From NCBI RefSeq assembly GCF_009728465.1, contig NZ_WOCD01000005.1:868001-932000 (forward strand): 64,000 nucleotides of DNA, in the 5' to 3' direction. Positions within the stretch are counted from its first letter, which is position 1; each line of letters starts with the position of its first letter. The DNA is from Psychrosphaera haliotis (GTDB taxonomy: Bacteria > Pseudomonadota > Gammaproteobacteria > Enterobacterales > Alteromonadaceae). This document shows, one piece after another, positions 21,613 to 31,419 of this stretch. The position numbers were made by a program, and so were the translations under genes. The notes beneath the pieces were generated by a model that was not told where the DNA came from, searched no databases, and saw only the letters and a list, made by a program, of their open reading frames with translations.

Positions 21613-22167
21613 TTACTTCTGAACAGAAGCGTGTTGAACCTGCTTTAAGTGCTCAAGCACTTCAGAAATTTCGTCTAAAATCATTTCTCTTGATTCAGTA
21701 GACTCAGGTAATTTTTTAGCAATAACCGCAACTGTAGCGGGGTGAACTAGCAGGTCTTTTGCGTGATAACATTTCACGTCGTTCATCGCTGGTAGTTTGC
21801 CATCGGCGTGATAATCAGACTCAATTTGCTCTAACGTAAGTGAAAACATGGTTTCCACTGAATCCATAGCAACCGTTAGGTACTCTTTGCATTCAGCATT
21901 TTGCTCAATAAATTGAGGCAGTAACTCAGTAGAAAGGCGCGTTAAGTTAGAAGCTTGAGTGGCTAACTCTGAAAAAGAAGCAGAGTTGTGGTTTTGTTTT
22001 ATTTGCGTGGCTAAGTTTTCATACTTTAGCCACTGATCAGGGTTGCTTATGCTGGAGTCTGCTTCAGCGATTAGTGTATCAGTATTAGACTCTCCACTAT
22101 TACAAGCAGATAAAAGTACACTACTAGCTAACACAGCAGCTAGAGCTGAAAGGTTGAATAGTTTCAT
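21613..22167 (-). CDS. Fur-box-controlled lipoprotein of unknown function
   Basis: 184 residues with a lipoprotein signal: hydrophobic core and lipobox LLSAC at Cys22, followed by Asn-Ser-Gly (no +2 Asp, so outer-membrane sorting is expected). The mature part is mainly helical with two further Cys (near 93 and 133; CKEYLTVAMDS and KCYHAKD). I do not recognise the family. Its promoter overlaps a Fur box, and it sits tail to tail with the PepSY gene of the iron-uptake module, so a role in iron acquisition or iron stress is a reasonable inference. A good terminator follows it. Confidence 0.75.
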   Translation of the reverse strand: MKLFNLSALAAVLASSVLLSACNSGESNTDTLIAEADSSISNPDQWLKYENLATQIKQNHNSASFSELATQASNLTRLSTELLPQFIEQNAECKEYLTVAMDSVETMFSLTLEQIESDYHADGKLPAMNDVKCYHAKDLLVHPATVAVIAKKLPESTESREMILDEISEVLEHLKQVQHASVQK

Positions 22168-22198
22168 TTGAGGTTCCTATTAAGTAAGCAATAAACCT

Positions 22199-22227
22199 AT
22201 CTTAATGGTAATGATTCTCATTTGCAA
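22199..22227 (-). promoter_or_regulatory. Sigma-70 promoter overlapped by Fur box
   Basis: On the minus strand TTGCAA (-35, 22227-22222), a 17-bp spacer and TAAGAT (-10, 22204-22199) form a plausible promoter for the lipoprotein gene. The 19-mer GGTAATGATTCTCATTTGC (22207-22225) matches 14 of 19 positions of the Fur consensus and covers the spacer and part of the -35. Confidence 0.75.
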
Positions 22228-22237
22228 TAAGGTTTTG

Positions 22238-22915
22238 TTAACTTTTTGCGTCTTCAATAATAAGTGGCATATTTACCCACCTCCAAGGGAAAGGACAAGA
22301 CATTCCGGGTGTGCAGGTTTGCGAGTTTGCAGCGTCAATAACGTGATCAAAAGATATTCTTTTTGAAATACGAATACGTTCCATTTTACGAATTTTTTTA
22401 CTTTGCCCATAAGCACTTGGTTTTTGTTTTATGCTTGATGGCTGCGCTTCAATTGCACTTTTATCTTCGCTGCTAATTTGCGTGCTTGCATGTGGGGCTT
22501 TAGAGCTCTGATTTTCCGATAACTCGGCTTGTAAAATTTTAAGTTGTTCCTTGGCTTCAGGAACTTTTAATTTTACAGCCTTTTTATAGAGCCTAAGTGC
22601 TAAGTCTGTGTCTTGTTCAACATAAAGGCCTCTGTGGTAAAAGTGGCCCATTTGGAAAATTGCAGAAGGCTCTTTTTGTCTTAGAGCAGAGCGTAAATAG
22701 TTTAAGCCTTTCTTTATTTCAGGCTCTTCGCCTGTTCCGTCAATAAACATGATGCCTAAAGCAACTTTAGCGAGTGCAGAGCCTTCATTGGCAAGTCGTT
22801 TAAGTTGATTTTTTTCAGCTGAGCAGTCGCTCTTACAAAAATCTATTATCTCAAAGTTATCACTTTGAGCCTGAAAGGAGAAAACCAATATTAAAGTTAA
22901 AAAAAGTGCTTTCAT
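22238..22915 (-). CDS. Sel1-like repeat secreted protein
   Basis: 225 residues with a signal peptide (MKALFLTLILVFSFQAQS). At least two Sel1/TPR-like repeats follow (ALAKVALGIMFIDGTGEEPEIKKGLNYL and SAIFQMGHFYHRGLYVEQDTDLALRLY, about residues 48-115). The C-terminal half is Ser/Lys-rich and ends in a segment with two Cys (QTCTPGMSCPFPWRW). Sel1 proteins usually act as protein-protein interaction scaffolds; no partner is evident. It lies downstream of the rimK operon on the same strand, 42 bases after its last gene, and might be read through from it. Confidence 0.75.
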   Translation of the reverse strand: MKALFLTLILVFSFQAQSDNFEIIDFCKSDCSAEKNQLKRLANEGSALAKVALGIMFIDGTGEEPEIKKGLNYLRSALRQKEPSAIFQMGHFYHRGLYVEQDTDLALRLYKKAVKLKVPEAKEQLKILQAELSENQSSKAPHASTQISSEDKSAIEAQPSSIKQKPSAYGQSKKIRKMERIRISKRISFDHVIDAANSQTCTPGMSCPFPWRWVNMPLIIEDAKS

Positions 22916-22957
22916 ACTAATTCCTTGTTTGATAAATAAACACTTTTTAACCTTAGC

Positions 22958-23389
22958 TTATTTATCAGAACAAAGAAATACCTGCGATGGATCAACCAAA
23001 AATCGATCGCTTAACCCTTCTCGCCCTAATAACATTAGATAACTCATATCAGAGCGATCCGTTAATGTGATTTCAATTTCAAACGTTAACCCACCAATGA
23101 CCATGGGCGTTTTAATTACATAACGTTGCTCCGATGTGCCGTTTGAAGACTTAATTCGACGTAAGTCGTGAATTTCAGCCTTACAAGTAACTATCTTACT
23201 TACGTTATGAATATCTGGATGAATATCAAACTGAACCGCACGTTTGCCATCAATTTTGCATTTCGTAATGTTATCAACGTGTAAAGACGAGGTTTTTGCG
23301 CCCGTATCTACACGCACTTCAAGTTCAGAAATAGCCAACTCAGGGAGTTGGCATACTTCTAAATTTCCGATAATTAATTTATCTGTCAT
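22958..23389 (-). CDS. Retropepsin-like protease of the RimB/'ATP-dependent zinc protease' family
   Basis: 143 residues with the aspartic-protease-like motif VRVDTGAKTSSLHV (residues about 25-38) and the later LLGREGL, which define the PF05618 family usually found beside rimK. In Pseudomonas the homologous RimB modulates RimK-dependent glutamylation of ribosomal protein S6. It is the third gene of the rimK-desuccinylase-protease operon, 11 bases after the previous gene. The functional assignment follows family and context. Confidence 0.85.
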   Translation of the reverse strand: MTDKLIIGNLEVCQLPELAISELEVRVDTGAKTSSLHVDNITKCKIDGKRAVQFDIHPDIHNVSKIVTCKAEIHDLRRIKSSNGTSEQRYVIKTPMVIGGLTFEIEITLTDRSDMSYLMLLGREGLSDRFLVDPSQVFLCSDK

Positions 23390-23400
23390 GGTGTTCTCTA

Positions 23401-24432
23401 TTACTGATCTAAGCCACCAGATAATTCTGGCAACAGCTGTTCTTGTACGTTTTCAATATGTTCAACAATGTCATCATCTTCTTCACTGAAAAAGGCAATA
23501 TGGAACATAGCTTCACCTTCTTGTACTAAAGGGATATTTTGTTGACCAATAATAATGCCATTTTTCTCGGCAATGACTTTATTAATAACGTTACCGTAAG
23601 GGCTGCCAATTTCAGCTAGCACATCGCCTTTTTCAACCTTGTCACCCAACTTCACTTTTGTATTAAAAATGCCGCTAGCGTTTGCTCTGTACCATTTACT
23701 GCTATTAGCAACAGCACATGACGGGTTCTTTTGTTTATTTTTACGCAACATACCAAAATGGCGCAAAATATTTTTAACGCCCTTCACACCCGCTCGTATT
23801 GAAAACTCATCAAAACGAAGTGCTTCACCTGCTTCATACAACAATACTTTGGTTTTAGTATGACTCGCTGCTTCACGCAACGACCCTTCTAAAATGTCCG
23901 CATTGAGTACCACAGGAACACCAAACAGTTGTGCTAAGTGGTTTGTTTCTTCATCTTTTAAATTGGCTCTAATTTGAGGCAAGTTTGAGCGATGAATAGC
24001 GCCCGTATGCAAATCGATACCGTAATCACACTTGCTCACAATTTCAGTTAGAAACTTGTTCGCAACTCGTGATGCTAATGAACCTTTTGCCGAGCCTGGA
24101 AAGCTTCGGTTTAAGTCACGTCGGTCAGGCATGTAACGACTTTGGTTTACCACGCCATATACATTCACAATGGGTACCGCGATTAACGTTCCGCAAAGTA
24201 CCTTAAATTTAGGATTTGAAATAACACGTCTAATGATTTCAATGCCGTTTAGTTCGTCGCCATGAATGGCCGCACTAATAAAAATAGTAGGGCCAGGTTT
24301 TTTCGCGCGAAAAACATGAATCGGCAATGACACATCAGAGTCTGTGTATAACTTTGCAACTGGCAATTCAAACTTAACGTTTGTGCCCGGCAAAATTTCA
24401 TTACCGTCAATAACCAACGGAGCTTGTGCCAT
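23401..24432 (-). CDS. Succinylglutamate desuccinylase/aspartoacylase family protein
   Basis: 343 residues with the M14-like zinc-binding pattern: ISAAIHGDELNGIEII (His and Glu ligands, about 52-67), DRRDLNRSFPG (about 103-113) and GIDLHTGA (about 139-146, third ligand His). A C-terminal biotinyl-lipoyl-like beta segment (VKLGDKVEKGDVLAEIGSPYG) follows. Members remove acyl groups from amino acids or related amides. The ATG overlaps the rimK stop (TAATG), so the genes are translationally coupled. A role in handling glutamyl or acyl-amino-acid products of RimK is inference. Confidence 0.87.
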   Translation of the reverse strand: MAQAPLVIDGNEILPGTNVKFELPVAKLYTDSDVSLPIHVFRAKKPGPTIFISAAIHGDELNGIEIIRRVISNPKFKVLCGTLIAVPIVNVYGVVNQSRYMPDRRDLNRSFPGSAKGSLASRVANKFLTEIVSKCDYGIDLHTGAIHRSNLPQIRANLKDEETNHLAQLFGVPVVLNADILEGSLREAASHTKTKVLLYEAGEALRFDEFSIRAGVKGVKNILRHFGMLRKNKQKNPSCAVANSSKWYRANASGIFNTKVKLGDKVEKGDVLAEIGSPYGNVINKVIAEKNGIIIGQQNIPLVQEGEAMFHIAFFSEEDDDIVEHIENVQEQLLPELSGGLDQ

Positions 24433-25337
24433 TAGCCTTTACCTTTTGTACGGTTGTTGTTTGGTTTTGCGTTTTTAGCAATGGACTCAAACACCATAGA
24501 TGCAACGTCTTTTCCGGTTGCTGTTTCAATACCTTCAAGGCCCGGAGAAGAGTTTACTTCCATAACCATAGGGCCATTAGAGGATTGCAGTAAATCAACA
24601 CCACAGAAATTTAATCCCATCGCTTTAGCCGCATTTACAGCAGTTTCACGTTCTGCTTTTGTTAGCTTCACTAAGGTTGCGCTACCGCCGCGATGCAAGT
24701 TAGAGCGGAACTCACCCTCAGCACCCTGACGTTTCATGGCTGCAACTACTTTACCGCCGACCACTAAACAGCGAATGTCTGCGCCGCCTGCTTCTTTAAC
24801 AAACTCTTGCACTAATATGTTTGCTTCTAAGCCCATGAATGCTTCAATAATAGCTTCAGCCGCCTTGTTCGTATCGGCTAAAACCACGCCAATACCTTGC
24901 GTACCTTCAAGTAACTTAATAACCAGTGGTGCGCCACCAACGTTTTTAATCAAATCTTTGATCTTGTCTGGGCGACTTGCAAAACCAGTGCGAGGTAAGC
25001 CAATACCCTTACGTGATAACAACTGTAATGAACGTAACTTGTCACGCGAGCGGCTAATCGCAACCGACTCATTAATAGAGTAAGTACCCATCATTTCAAA
25101 TTGGCGAACTACCGCTGTACCGTAAAACGTTACTGACGCACCAATACGAGGAATAACCGCATCGTATTTAGGCAGTTCTTTACCATGATATCTAACCGTT
25201 GGTCGGCTCGAAGTAATGTCCATGTAACAATGTAAAGTATCAATAATATCAACTTCATGGCCTAACGCTTCACCCGCTTCTTTTAAGCGACGTGTAGAGT
25301 ACAGGTTTTTATTACGGGACAAGATGGCGATTTTCAT
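24432..25337 (-). CDS. rimK: Ribosomal protein S6-L-glutamate ligase RimK
   Basis: 301 residues, the usual RimK length. Features are the N terminus [22 protein letters not shown], the ATP-grasp core ([19 protein letters not shown] near 136-154), and the metal/ATP site [15 protein letters not shown] near 256-270. RimK adds glutamate residues to the C terminus of ribosomal protein S6 using ATP, altering ribosome composition. It is the first gene of a three-gene minus-strand operon with a desuccinylase-family gene and a RimB-like protease gene, an arrangement known in other Proteobacteria. Confidence 0.93.
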   Translation of the reverse strand: MKIAILSRNKNLYSTRRLKEAGEALGHEVDIIDTLHCYMDITSSRPTVRYHGKELPKYDAVIPRIGASVTFYGTAVVRQFEMMGTYSINESVAISRSRDKLRSLQLLSRKGIGLPRTGFASRPDKIKDLIKNVGGAPLVIKLLEGTQGIGVVLADTNKAAEAIIEAFMGLEANILVQEFVKEAGGADIRCLVVGGKVVAAMKRQGAEGEFRSNLHRGGSATLVKLTKAERETAVNAAKAMGLNFCGVDLLQSSNGPMVMEVNSSPGLEGIETATGKDVASMVFESIAKNAKPNNNRTKGKG

Positions 25338-25580
25338 TAGTAGCCTTAATAAATTAATTTATAAAGAAAAATTAGTTGAGCAAAGGTGCTCGTTAGTTAC
25401 TCAAGACTAGAACAAAAGCGTCAAATAACGGAACTTTTTTTTCATTATTTTTAAAAATAATTAACGCATTAATGGATAAAAAAAAGTCGGTCACATACTA
25501 TATTAAGAGATAGCTTTAAAATTCAGTGACTCTCAAGGAATAACAGAGGCTGAATAACCCAAAATAACAAGGAGTCTGCA

Positions 25581-26528
25581 TTGATATCTCGAGTGGTCAT
25601 TTTACTTACCATGGTTGTCTGTTTTTCATCATGGGCATTTGCCTCGGAAGTCTTAGAAATAAAGGCTGAGCCTTATGTTAAAACCAATACTCGGGTAGGG
25701 CAATTAGCCTTTTTCAAAACCTATCAACAGTCCTTCAAATCAGCCGGAAATGTCACCGAACTTACTCTTGAAGAAGGTCAAACCTTCAAAAAAGGGGATG
25801 TACTTGCCAAGGTCGACACTGACGATCTTTCTTCAGAGTTAAATCAGTTGATTGCTGAAAAAGCGTTCGTAAATAAAGAAATTGAACGACTTAAAAAATT
25901 AAAGAAAGTGAACGCCGTTTCTCAAAGTGATGTCGACCGACAGCGTTCACTGTCATCACAACTTAGAGCACAAATCATTCGTACACGAGAGTTTCTTGAT
26001 GCCGCGCTTATTGTTGCGCCTTTTGATGGCGTAGTAATTAGTCGTCCCATTGATGCTGGAGAGTTTGTTAGTGCTGGGCAAGCGGTGTTGTCTATTGCAC
26101 CAATAAATGAGAATTTTGTGGTGGAAGTAGCGGTACAAGATCAGCTTCTCACTCACTTGGCTGTGGGCCAGAAAATAATGTTGGAGAATAGAACAACAGA
26201 AGGAAAGTTACTTGGCGAAGTTAAAACCGTACCGCAAATGCCAGACGCCAGTACAGGACTGTTTGTTGTGAAAATAATGGTCACTGACACCGAAAATACC
26301 CGCGTCGGCTCTTTATATAATGTGACGTTAACGCAATCGATGAATATGGTGTATCCGGTTCCTGCGGAGTATGTGCAACTCGACTTTAACCAAACGGCTA
26401 TATTAATGGTGAACAGCGGCACAGAAAAAGCAAAACCAAAAAGACTGAAGGTTATTGATCATAGTCCTGACCTTATTTACATAAAGGCAGATTCTCAGTC
26501 CGCTATAAAAATAGAAAAAATGGATTAA
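25581..26528 (+). CDS. RND efflux periplasmic adaptor subunit (HlyD/MFP family)
   Basis: 315 residues with a signal peptide (core VVILLTMVVCFSSWAFA), a lipoyl-like hairpin (GNVTELTLEEGQTFKKGDVLAKVDTDDL, ILVAPFDGVVISRPIDAGEFVSAGQAVL), a short coiled-coil and a beta-barrel domain. It should bridge the inner-membrane pump encoded immediately downstream to an outer-membrane channel; no TolC-type gene is in the window. The start is a TTG preceded at good spacing by AAGGAG. The substrate is unknown. Confidence 0.87.
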   Translation: MISRVVILLTMVVCFSSWAFASEVLEIKAEPYVKTNTRVGQLAFFKTYQQSFKSAGNVTELTLEEGQTFKKGDVLAKVDTDDLSSELNQLIAEKAFVNKEIERLKKLKKVNAVSQSDVDRQRSLSSQLRAQIIRTREFLDAALIVAPFDGVVISRPIDAGEFVSAGQAVLSIAPINENFVVEVAVQDQLLTHLAVGQKIMLENRTTEGKLLGEVKTVPQMPDASTGLFVVKIMVTDTENTRVGSLYNVTLTQSMNMVYPVPAEYVQLDFNQTAILMVNSGTEKAKPKRLKVIDHSPDLIYIKADSQSAIKIEKMD

Positions 26529-26535
26529 TGCCAAT

Positions 26536-29500
26536 ATGTTGCATTCGGTAAATCAATACTTGTCTAAAAACGTTCGCTTATTAGGATTGTTTTTAGCCAT
26601 GGTCTTTTTGTTGGGCGGTAATTCGCTGTTGAATATGCCCAAAGCGGAAGATCCTCAATTCATGCTGCCTATTAGCATTGTTGAAATTATAGCGCCAGGC
26701 ATGTCACCGGCATTAATCGAAACGCAAGTTATTGAGCCAATAGAGCGCTCCCTTGATTTAGTTGAAGATATTAAAACTATTGAATCCCGCGCAAGGCACG
26801 GTTTCGGTCAACATACTCATTAAGTTTATTCATGGTACTAACCCGCAAGATGGCTTTGATGAGATTGTTCGTGCCGTGACTCGTATACGTGGTGAGTTGC
26901 CAGACTCAGTGCAAAACATTGTTTACTTTAAAGCATCGCCAACAACGGTAAATGTACTGCAATTAGCGGTTTCACATCCAGATAATGACTGGCAAACCAT
27001 AAAACGTGGTGCCACCAAATTAAAAAACCTACTGCAAGCATTGCCCAATGTGCAAGAAGCTGGAGTATGGGGACTGCCTCAATTAGTGGTCGCGGTAAAT
27101 GTCGACCCTGCCAAGCTCATTCAATATAAAGTCAATATCCAAGAAGTGATGCAAGCAGTAGCCAACCGAGGTGAAGCGAGTCATGCGGGATATTTAGATG
27201 ACAAGCAGGTTCGTTTTACCATCAATCTGTCGGGGAATATAAGAACGTTGAGCAACTAAAACAAACTGTGATTAAGATGCACGACGCGGCGCAAATAACC
27301 TTAGCCGATGTCGCTAACGTTGAAATAGACTTTAATAAACCAGACAACATTGCCTTTGTAGCCGACAAGCCTGTGGTATTTGTGACGGCACAACAACGAA
27401 TGGGCGCCAACATATACAAACTAGGCTCGCAAGTTGAAGGTGTTTTACAAGAGTTTGAAAAAGCCCATGGCGACTTACAAATTCAAACCATATTTGCTCA
27501 AGAAGACAGTGTTCATTATCGTATTAACGGCTTTTTAAGAGACCTAGCCAGCGGCCTATTACTAATACTGCTTTGCTTATTTTTCTTCATGGGTTTCAAA
27601 CAATCATTCTGGGTATCTTTAGCATTACCAATCACTATTTTTGCCACCCTCACTATTATGAATTTAATGGGATTTGTTATGCAGCAAATGACCATTGCAG
27701 GCTTGATAGTCGCACTAGGTTTGCTGGTTGATAACTCCCTAGTGGTGGTTGAGCAGTTTGTTAAGGTGCAAGACAAAGTGTCCAACCGAATGGAAGCGAT
27801 TAAACAGGTGATTACCGATGTGGGCTTACCTCTGGTTTCCGGTACGTTAACAACGGTGTTTGCGTTTTTACCTTTGTTATTGCTTCAAAGTGATACCGGC
27901 GACTTTATGCGTGCACTGCCAGTGTCTGTTTCCATATCGTTATTGGTATCGTTAGTGGTGGCGTTAATTGTTTTGCCAGTATTAATGAGCGTATTTGGCG
28001 TATCAAAAGAGTCCAGTTGGACCTTAGCTTACAAGTTAAACAAGTTTGCAGATGGCTGGTTCTCAAGGCTTCTGAATCGCTTATTAAAAAGACCTGCACT
28101 GGTACTTTTAGTCTTTGTTATTGGTGTGGCTGGCTGCATAAGCTTAATGTCTAAAGTGGGCGTGAGTTTATTTCCAAAAGCTGAAAAAAGCATGCTGGTG
28201 GTTAATTTAGAAACACCAATGCAGTCGTCGTTAAAATATACCGAGACCGCTGCTTTGCAATTAAGCGAAGAGCTACAAAAGCTTAAACACGTAAAAAGTG
28301 TAGTTACAACGGTGGGCGCAACAAGTCCACGAATCTACTATAACCATACCTCAGACCGAGGCCGTGCGAACTTTGCTCAACTGTTAGTCATTGCTGACGA
28401 TTATGAAAAAAACAAAATCCAAAACATGATCAATACAATACGAGAAAAGTATTCAGGCTCTAGTTTAGGCAAGGTAAACGTCTTTGAATTCCAGCAAGGT
28501 CCAGTCACTGACAGACCAATAACCATTCGTATTTTAGGCGATGACTTAGACCAAATAGGCCAACGAGCCGCACAAATACAAAAATACATTGCCAGCCTTG
28601 AACATACTTTTGATGTGCGCAATATCACCGCTGAGTCGGGTTTTGCATATGATATTAAAATCGATGAAATAAAAGCTCATCAACGCGATGTTGATCTGCA
28701 GTCAGCGGAACAACAAGTTAGTCTGTTAATAGACGGTGAATTTGCTGCTGAAATTAACGACCGCTTTGGTCAAGCCTTCCCTGTACTCATTCGCAGCAAA
28801 CAAGAGTCTGTAGGCGCGTTAGAGTCAATGTATATTAAAAATAGGCAGGGGTTAGATATACCGCTTTCGTCTATTGCGAAAATAGAGGCTTCAAGACTTA
28901 AACCGGCTTTTTATCATTATCAACGTATAAGAATGGCGCGCGTTTCAGCCGACGTAATTAAGCCTGGAAACGTTGCCAAAATTACTCAAAACATTGAAAG
29001 CTACATGAATGAGTTAAGCTGGAAAAATGGCTTAAGTTACAAAGTTGGTGGTGAAGAAGAAGCCAGAAAAGAAAGCTTTGGCGGCCTATCACAAATATTA
29101 ATTGTGGTGGTGGTGAGTATTTTTGTACTGCTGTTCATTCAATTTAATAGCTTTGCCCAGCCGTTAGTAATTATTAGCTTGTTACCTATTGCTTTTGCTG
29201 GCGCTGTGTTTGGTATGTTTGCTACAAACCTCAGCTTTTCCATGATGGCCTTCATTGGTTTAATTAGCTTAATAGGTATTATGGTAAACGATGCAATTAT
29301 TGTTGTTGACGGTTTTAATCGAGGTCGATATCGCTTTAATTCAGCCAAAGAAGCCATGGTGTCGTCGGTGGCAAGTCGATTCACTCCGGTGATTTTAACG
29401 TCGTTAACCACGATTGTAGGTTTACTGCCGCTTACCCTTTACGGTGGTGACTTATGGCAACCTATGGGAATAGTGATTATTACCGGTTTAGCTTTCACAA

Positions 29501-29562
29501 CGTTGGCCTCATTAATATGGGTTCCGGCGTTCACACTAATTTTGTCTAGGCGTAAAAACTAG
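26536..29562 (+). pseudogene. RND family efflux pump permease, two frameshifts
   Basis: Three frames (26536-26823, up to 27259, and onward to 29562) give one pump of about 1008 residues, the normal RND length. The parts carry the N-terminal helix and porter start (FLLGGNSLLNMPKAEDPQ), pore-domain motifs (IMNLMGFVMQQMTIAGLIVALGLLVDNSLVVVEQF, with the proton-relay Asp) and the second repeat (SMMAFIGLISLIGIMVNDAIIVVDGFN). Removing one C from the CCC at 26786-26788 and adding one G to the GGGG at 27232-27235 restores a continuous protein (IKTIESAQGTVSVNI; LSGEYKNVEQL). The adaptor gene ends 7 bases upstream. Two compensating single-base errors in short homopolymers look more like assembly errors than decay. 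Confidence 0.85.
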
Positions 29563-29646
29563 CCGCCTTATATGGTAAGCTTTTAGTTAATTTAAGCAGC
29601 ATGCACTCTAATTTTAGAGAATTACTTTCGATGGAGAAATAAAGTA

Positions 29647-30786
29647 ATGTACGAGGAGTTTTTTGGGTTATCAAGAAAGCCGTTTCAGTTGACCCCAGAT
29701 CCAGAGATTTTTTTCGCGAGTACAGGGCATCAAAAAGCGCTGTCTTATTTGCAATATGGATTAACTCAAAGCGAAGGTTTTATTGTTATTACTGGTAACG
29801 TAGGTACTGGTAAAACAACTATCGCTAATCACCTTATTTCACAACTTGAAGAACAAAATATTGTTGCACGTCAGTTAGTGACGCCAAATTTATCACCAGA
29901 TGACTTAATCGTTGCTATCACTAAGCTATTTAAGCTTCATCCTGAAGGCAATACAAAAGCCGCTCACATTGCAGAGCTGACCGACTACATGAGGCGTTTA
30001 AACGCGCTGGGTCGCAGAATGCTACTAATCATTGATGAAGCGCAAAACTTACCGGTAGAGTCTATTGAAGAGCTAAGAATGTTATCGAACATTCAAGTAG
30101 ACGGTAAATCTATTATTCAAAGCTTTTTATTGGGGCAGTCGGAACTAGAAGGCATTTTAAGTGCACCTATCATGGAGCAATTTCGCCAACGTGTCATTGC
30201 GTCGGCAAGCTTAACGCCACTTAGTGAACAAGAGCTTTCTAACTACATTAACTTTCGAATGAATAAAGCAGGTTGGCAGGGTGAACCTCTGTTTTCTGAG
30301 GAAGCGGTATCTGTAGTCCATAAGTTTACCGACGGTATTCCACGAAAAATTAATACCTTTTTAGATCGCGTTTTGTTATTCACCTACATGGAAGAAAAAC
30401 ACGCAATCGATGTTGAAGTGATTAATGATGTAATCAAAGAAGTATCCAGCGAATTAAACCATCAAGTAGACGATGGGCTCGACATGATGAGAAGTCATCA
30501 AGTTCCCGCAACAGCATCCAACCCAAATGCCGGTGGTGTTAAAGCACAACTTGCTGGTGGCGACAAAGATTTTAATCCTACGGACTCCGAACTGGCTGAT
30601 TTAAATTCAGCACTGATGGACGGTGGTTTTAATAGTGAAAAAATCGAAACATTATTGGAATCGTTACTAATGATGAATCGTCGCTCTTTGCTTGTTCAAA
30701 GCCAAATTTTGAAAGAGCTAAAAATTCAGAATGAAGGCAAAAGTGCTGGCGGCAACGAGAGCAACAAAGCTAAGCCAAGTAGTTAA
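29647..30786 (+). CDS. XrtA/PEP-CTERM system-associated AAA ATPase (ExeA-like)
   Basis: 379 residues. The N terminus MYEEFFGLSRKPFQLTPDPEIFFAS and the overall pattern match the TIGR03015 family found in exosortase/exopolysaccharide loci. Walker A is GNVGTGKT (50-57) and Walker B MLLIIDEAQ (about 125-133). The ATPase core runs to about residue 270; the tail is acidic and of low complexity. It is probably a cytoplasmic or membrane-associated ATPase working with polysaccharide export. It is transcribed away from the prs operon and separated from it by the small membrane protein/XRE pair. Confidence 0.9.
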   Translation: MYEEFFGLSRKPFQLTPDPEIFFASTGHQKALSYLQYGLTQSEGFIVITGNVGTGKTTIANHLISQLEEQNIVARQLVTPNLSPDDLIVAITKLFKLHPEGNTKAAHIAELTDYMRRLNALGRRMLLIIDEAQNLPVESIEELRMLSNIQVDGKSIIQSFLLGQSELEGILSAPIMEQFRQRVIASASLTPLSEQELSNYINFRMNKAGWQGEPLFSEEAVSVVHKFTDGIPRKINTFLDRVLLFTYMEEKHAIDVEVINDVIKEVSSELNHQVDDGLDMMRSHQVPATASNPNAGGVKAQLAGGDKDFNPTDSELADLNSALMDGGFNSEKIETLLESLLMMNRRSLLVQSQILKELKIQNEGKSAGGNESNKAKPSS

Positions 30787-30879
30787 AGAAAAAGGTCAAA
30801 GCCAAAAGCCAAAAGCTATATTAAAGGTGAGCTTAGTAGTTAATGTAAAAGGTTATACCCAACCGAGATACTTGAGTGA

Positions 30880-30952
30880 TGTTAAAAATATTTGACATGG
30901 TTAAAAAATGACACTATATTCCTGTGATGGCGGATGTTAAAAATATTTAACA
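30880..30952 (+). promoter_or_regulatory. Promoter flanked by two palindromic operators, upstream of membrane protein/XRE pair
   Basis: TTGACA (30892-30897), a 17-bp spacer and TATATT (30915-30920) form a near-consensus sigma-70 promoter. Two near-identical 18-bp inverted repeats bracket it: TGTTAAAAATATTTGACA (30880-30897, covering the -35) and TGTTAAAAATATTTAACA (30935-30952, just past the expected start), 55 bp apart start to start. This is the typical layout of an autoregulated repressor operon; the XRE protein encoded second in the operon is the likely binder. Confidence 0.8.
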
Positions 30953-30995
30953 CCGAATTCAATACGTGCTTTTACTAGCTGAAAAGGAAATTATT

Positions 30996-31418
30996 ATGTC
31001 ATTTAACGAAAAATCGGCTTGGGTTATGTTTATCGTCCTACTTATTCCAACAGGGTTGTATTTTAGTAGTGTGTATTACTTATCTGCAGCCCTCGGCTAT
31101 TTAATTGAGCCATCCGTTCCAAAGTTAATTATGTACACCATTATTCTGGTGGTCTTGTCTATTGTTGGGCAAACCCTGATTGCATTGTCGTCTCCTAAAG
31201 ATGCAAATGCGGGCTCAGATGAGCGTGACAAAATCATTGAGACTAAAGCTGGGCATTGGTCAGGTTACGTTTTAGGGTTTGGTGCAGTAACGGGATTAAT
31301 TCACTATCTAGCCTTTAATCAAGGAAGCATGTTGTTTTATATTATTTTTGGAAGCTTAATAATAAGTCAATTAATTGAGTACTTAATGCAAATTATGCTT
31401 TACCGCCGAGGTTATTAA
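30996..31418 (+). CDS. Small integral membrane protein paired with XRE regulator
   Basis: 140 residues from the ATG at 30996, chosen because an AAAAGGA ribosome site precedes it. Four hydrophobic helices are visible (about 10-30, 42-62, 86-105, 112-130), with the loop SSPKDANAGSDERDKIIETKAGHWSG between the second and third. The DERDKxIExKA motif resembles the DUF2178-like membrane proteins often encoded just before a small XRE regulator. The function is unknown; such pairs may form a membrane signal/repressor module. The next gene starts one base after its stop. Confidence 0.75.
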   Translation: MSFNEKSAWVMFIVLLIPTGLYFSSVYYLSAALGYLIEPSVPKLIMYTIILVVLSIVGQTLIALSSPKDANAGSDERDKIIETKAGHWSGYVLGFGAVTGLIHYLAFNQGSMLFYIIFGSLIISQLIEYLMQIMLYRRGY

Positions 31419-31419
31419 A

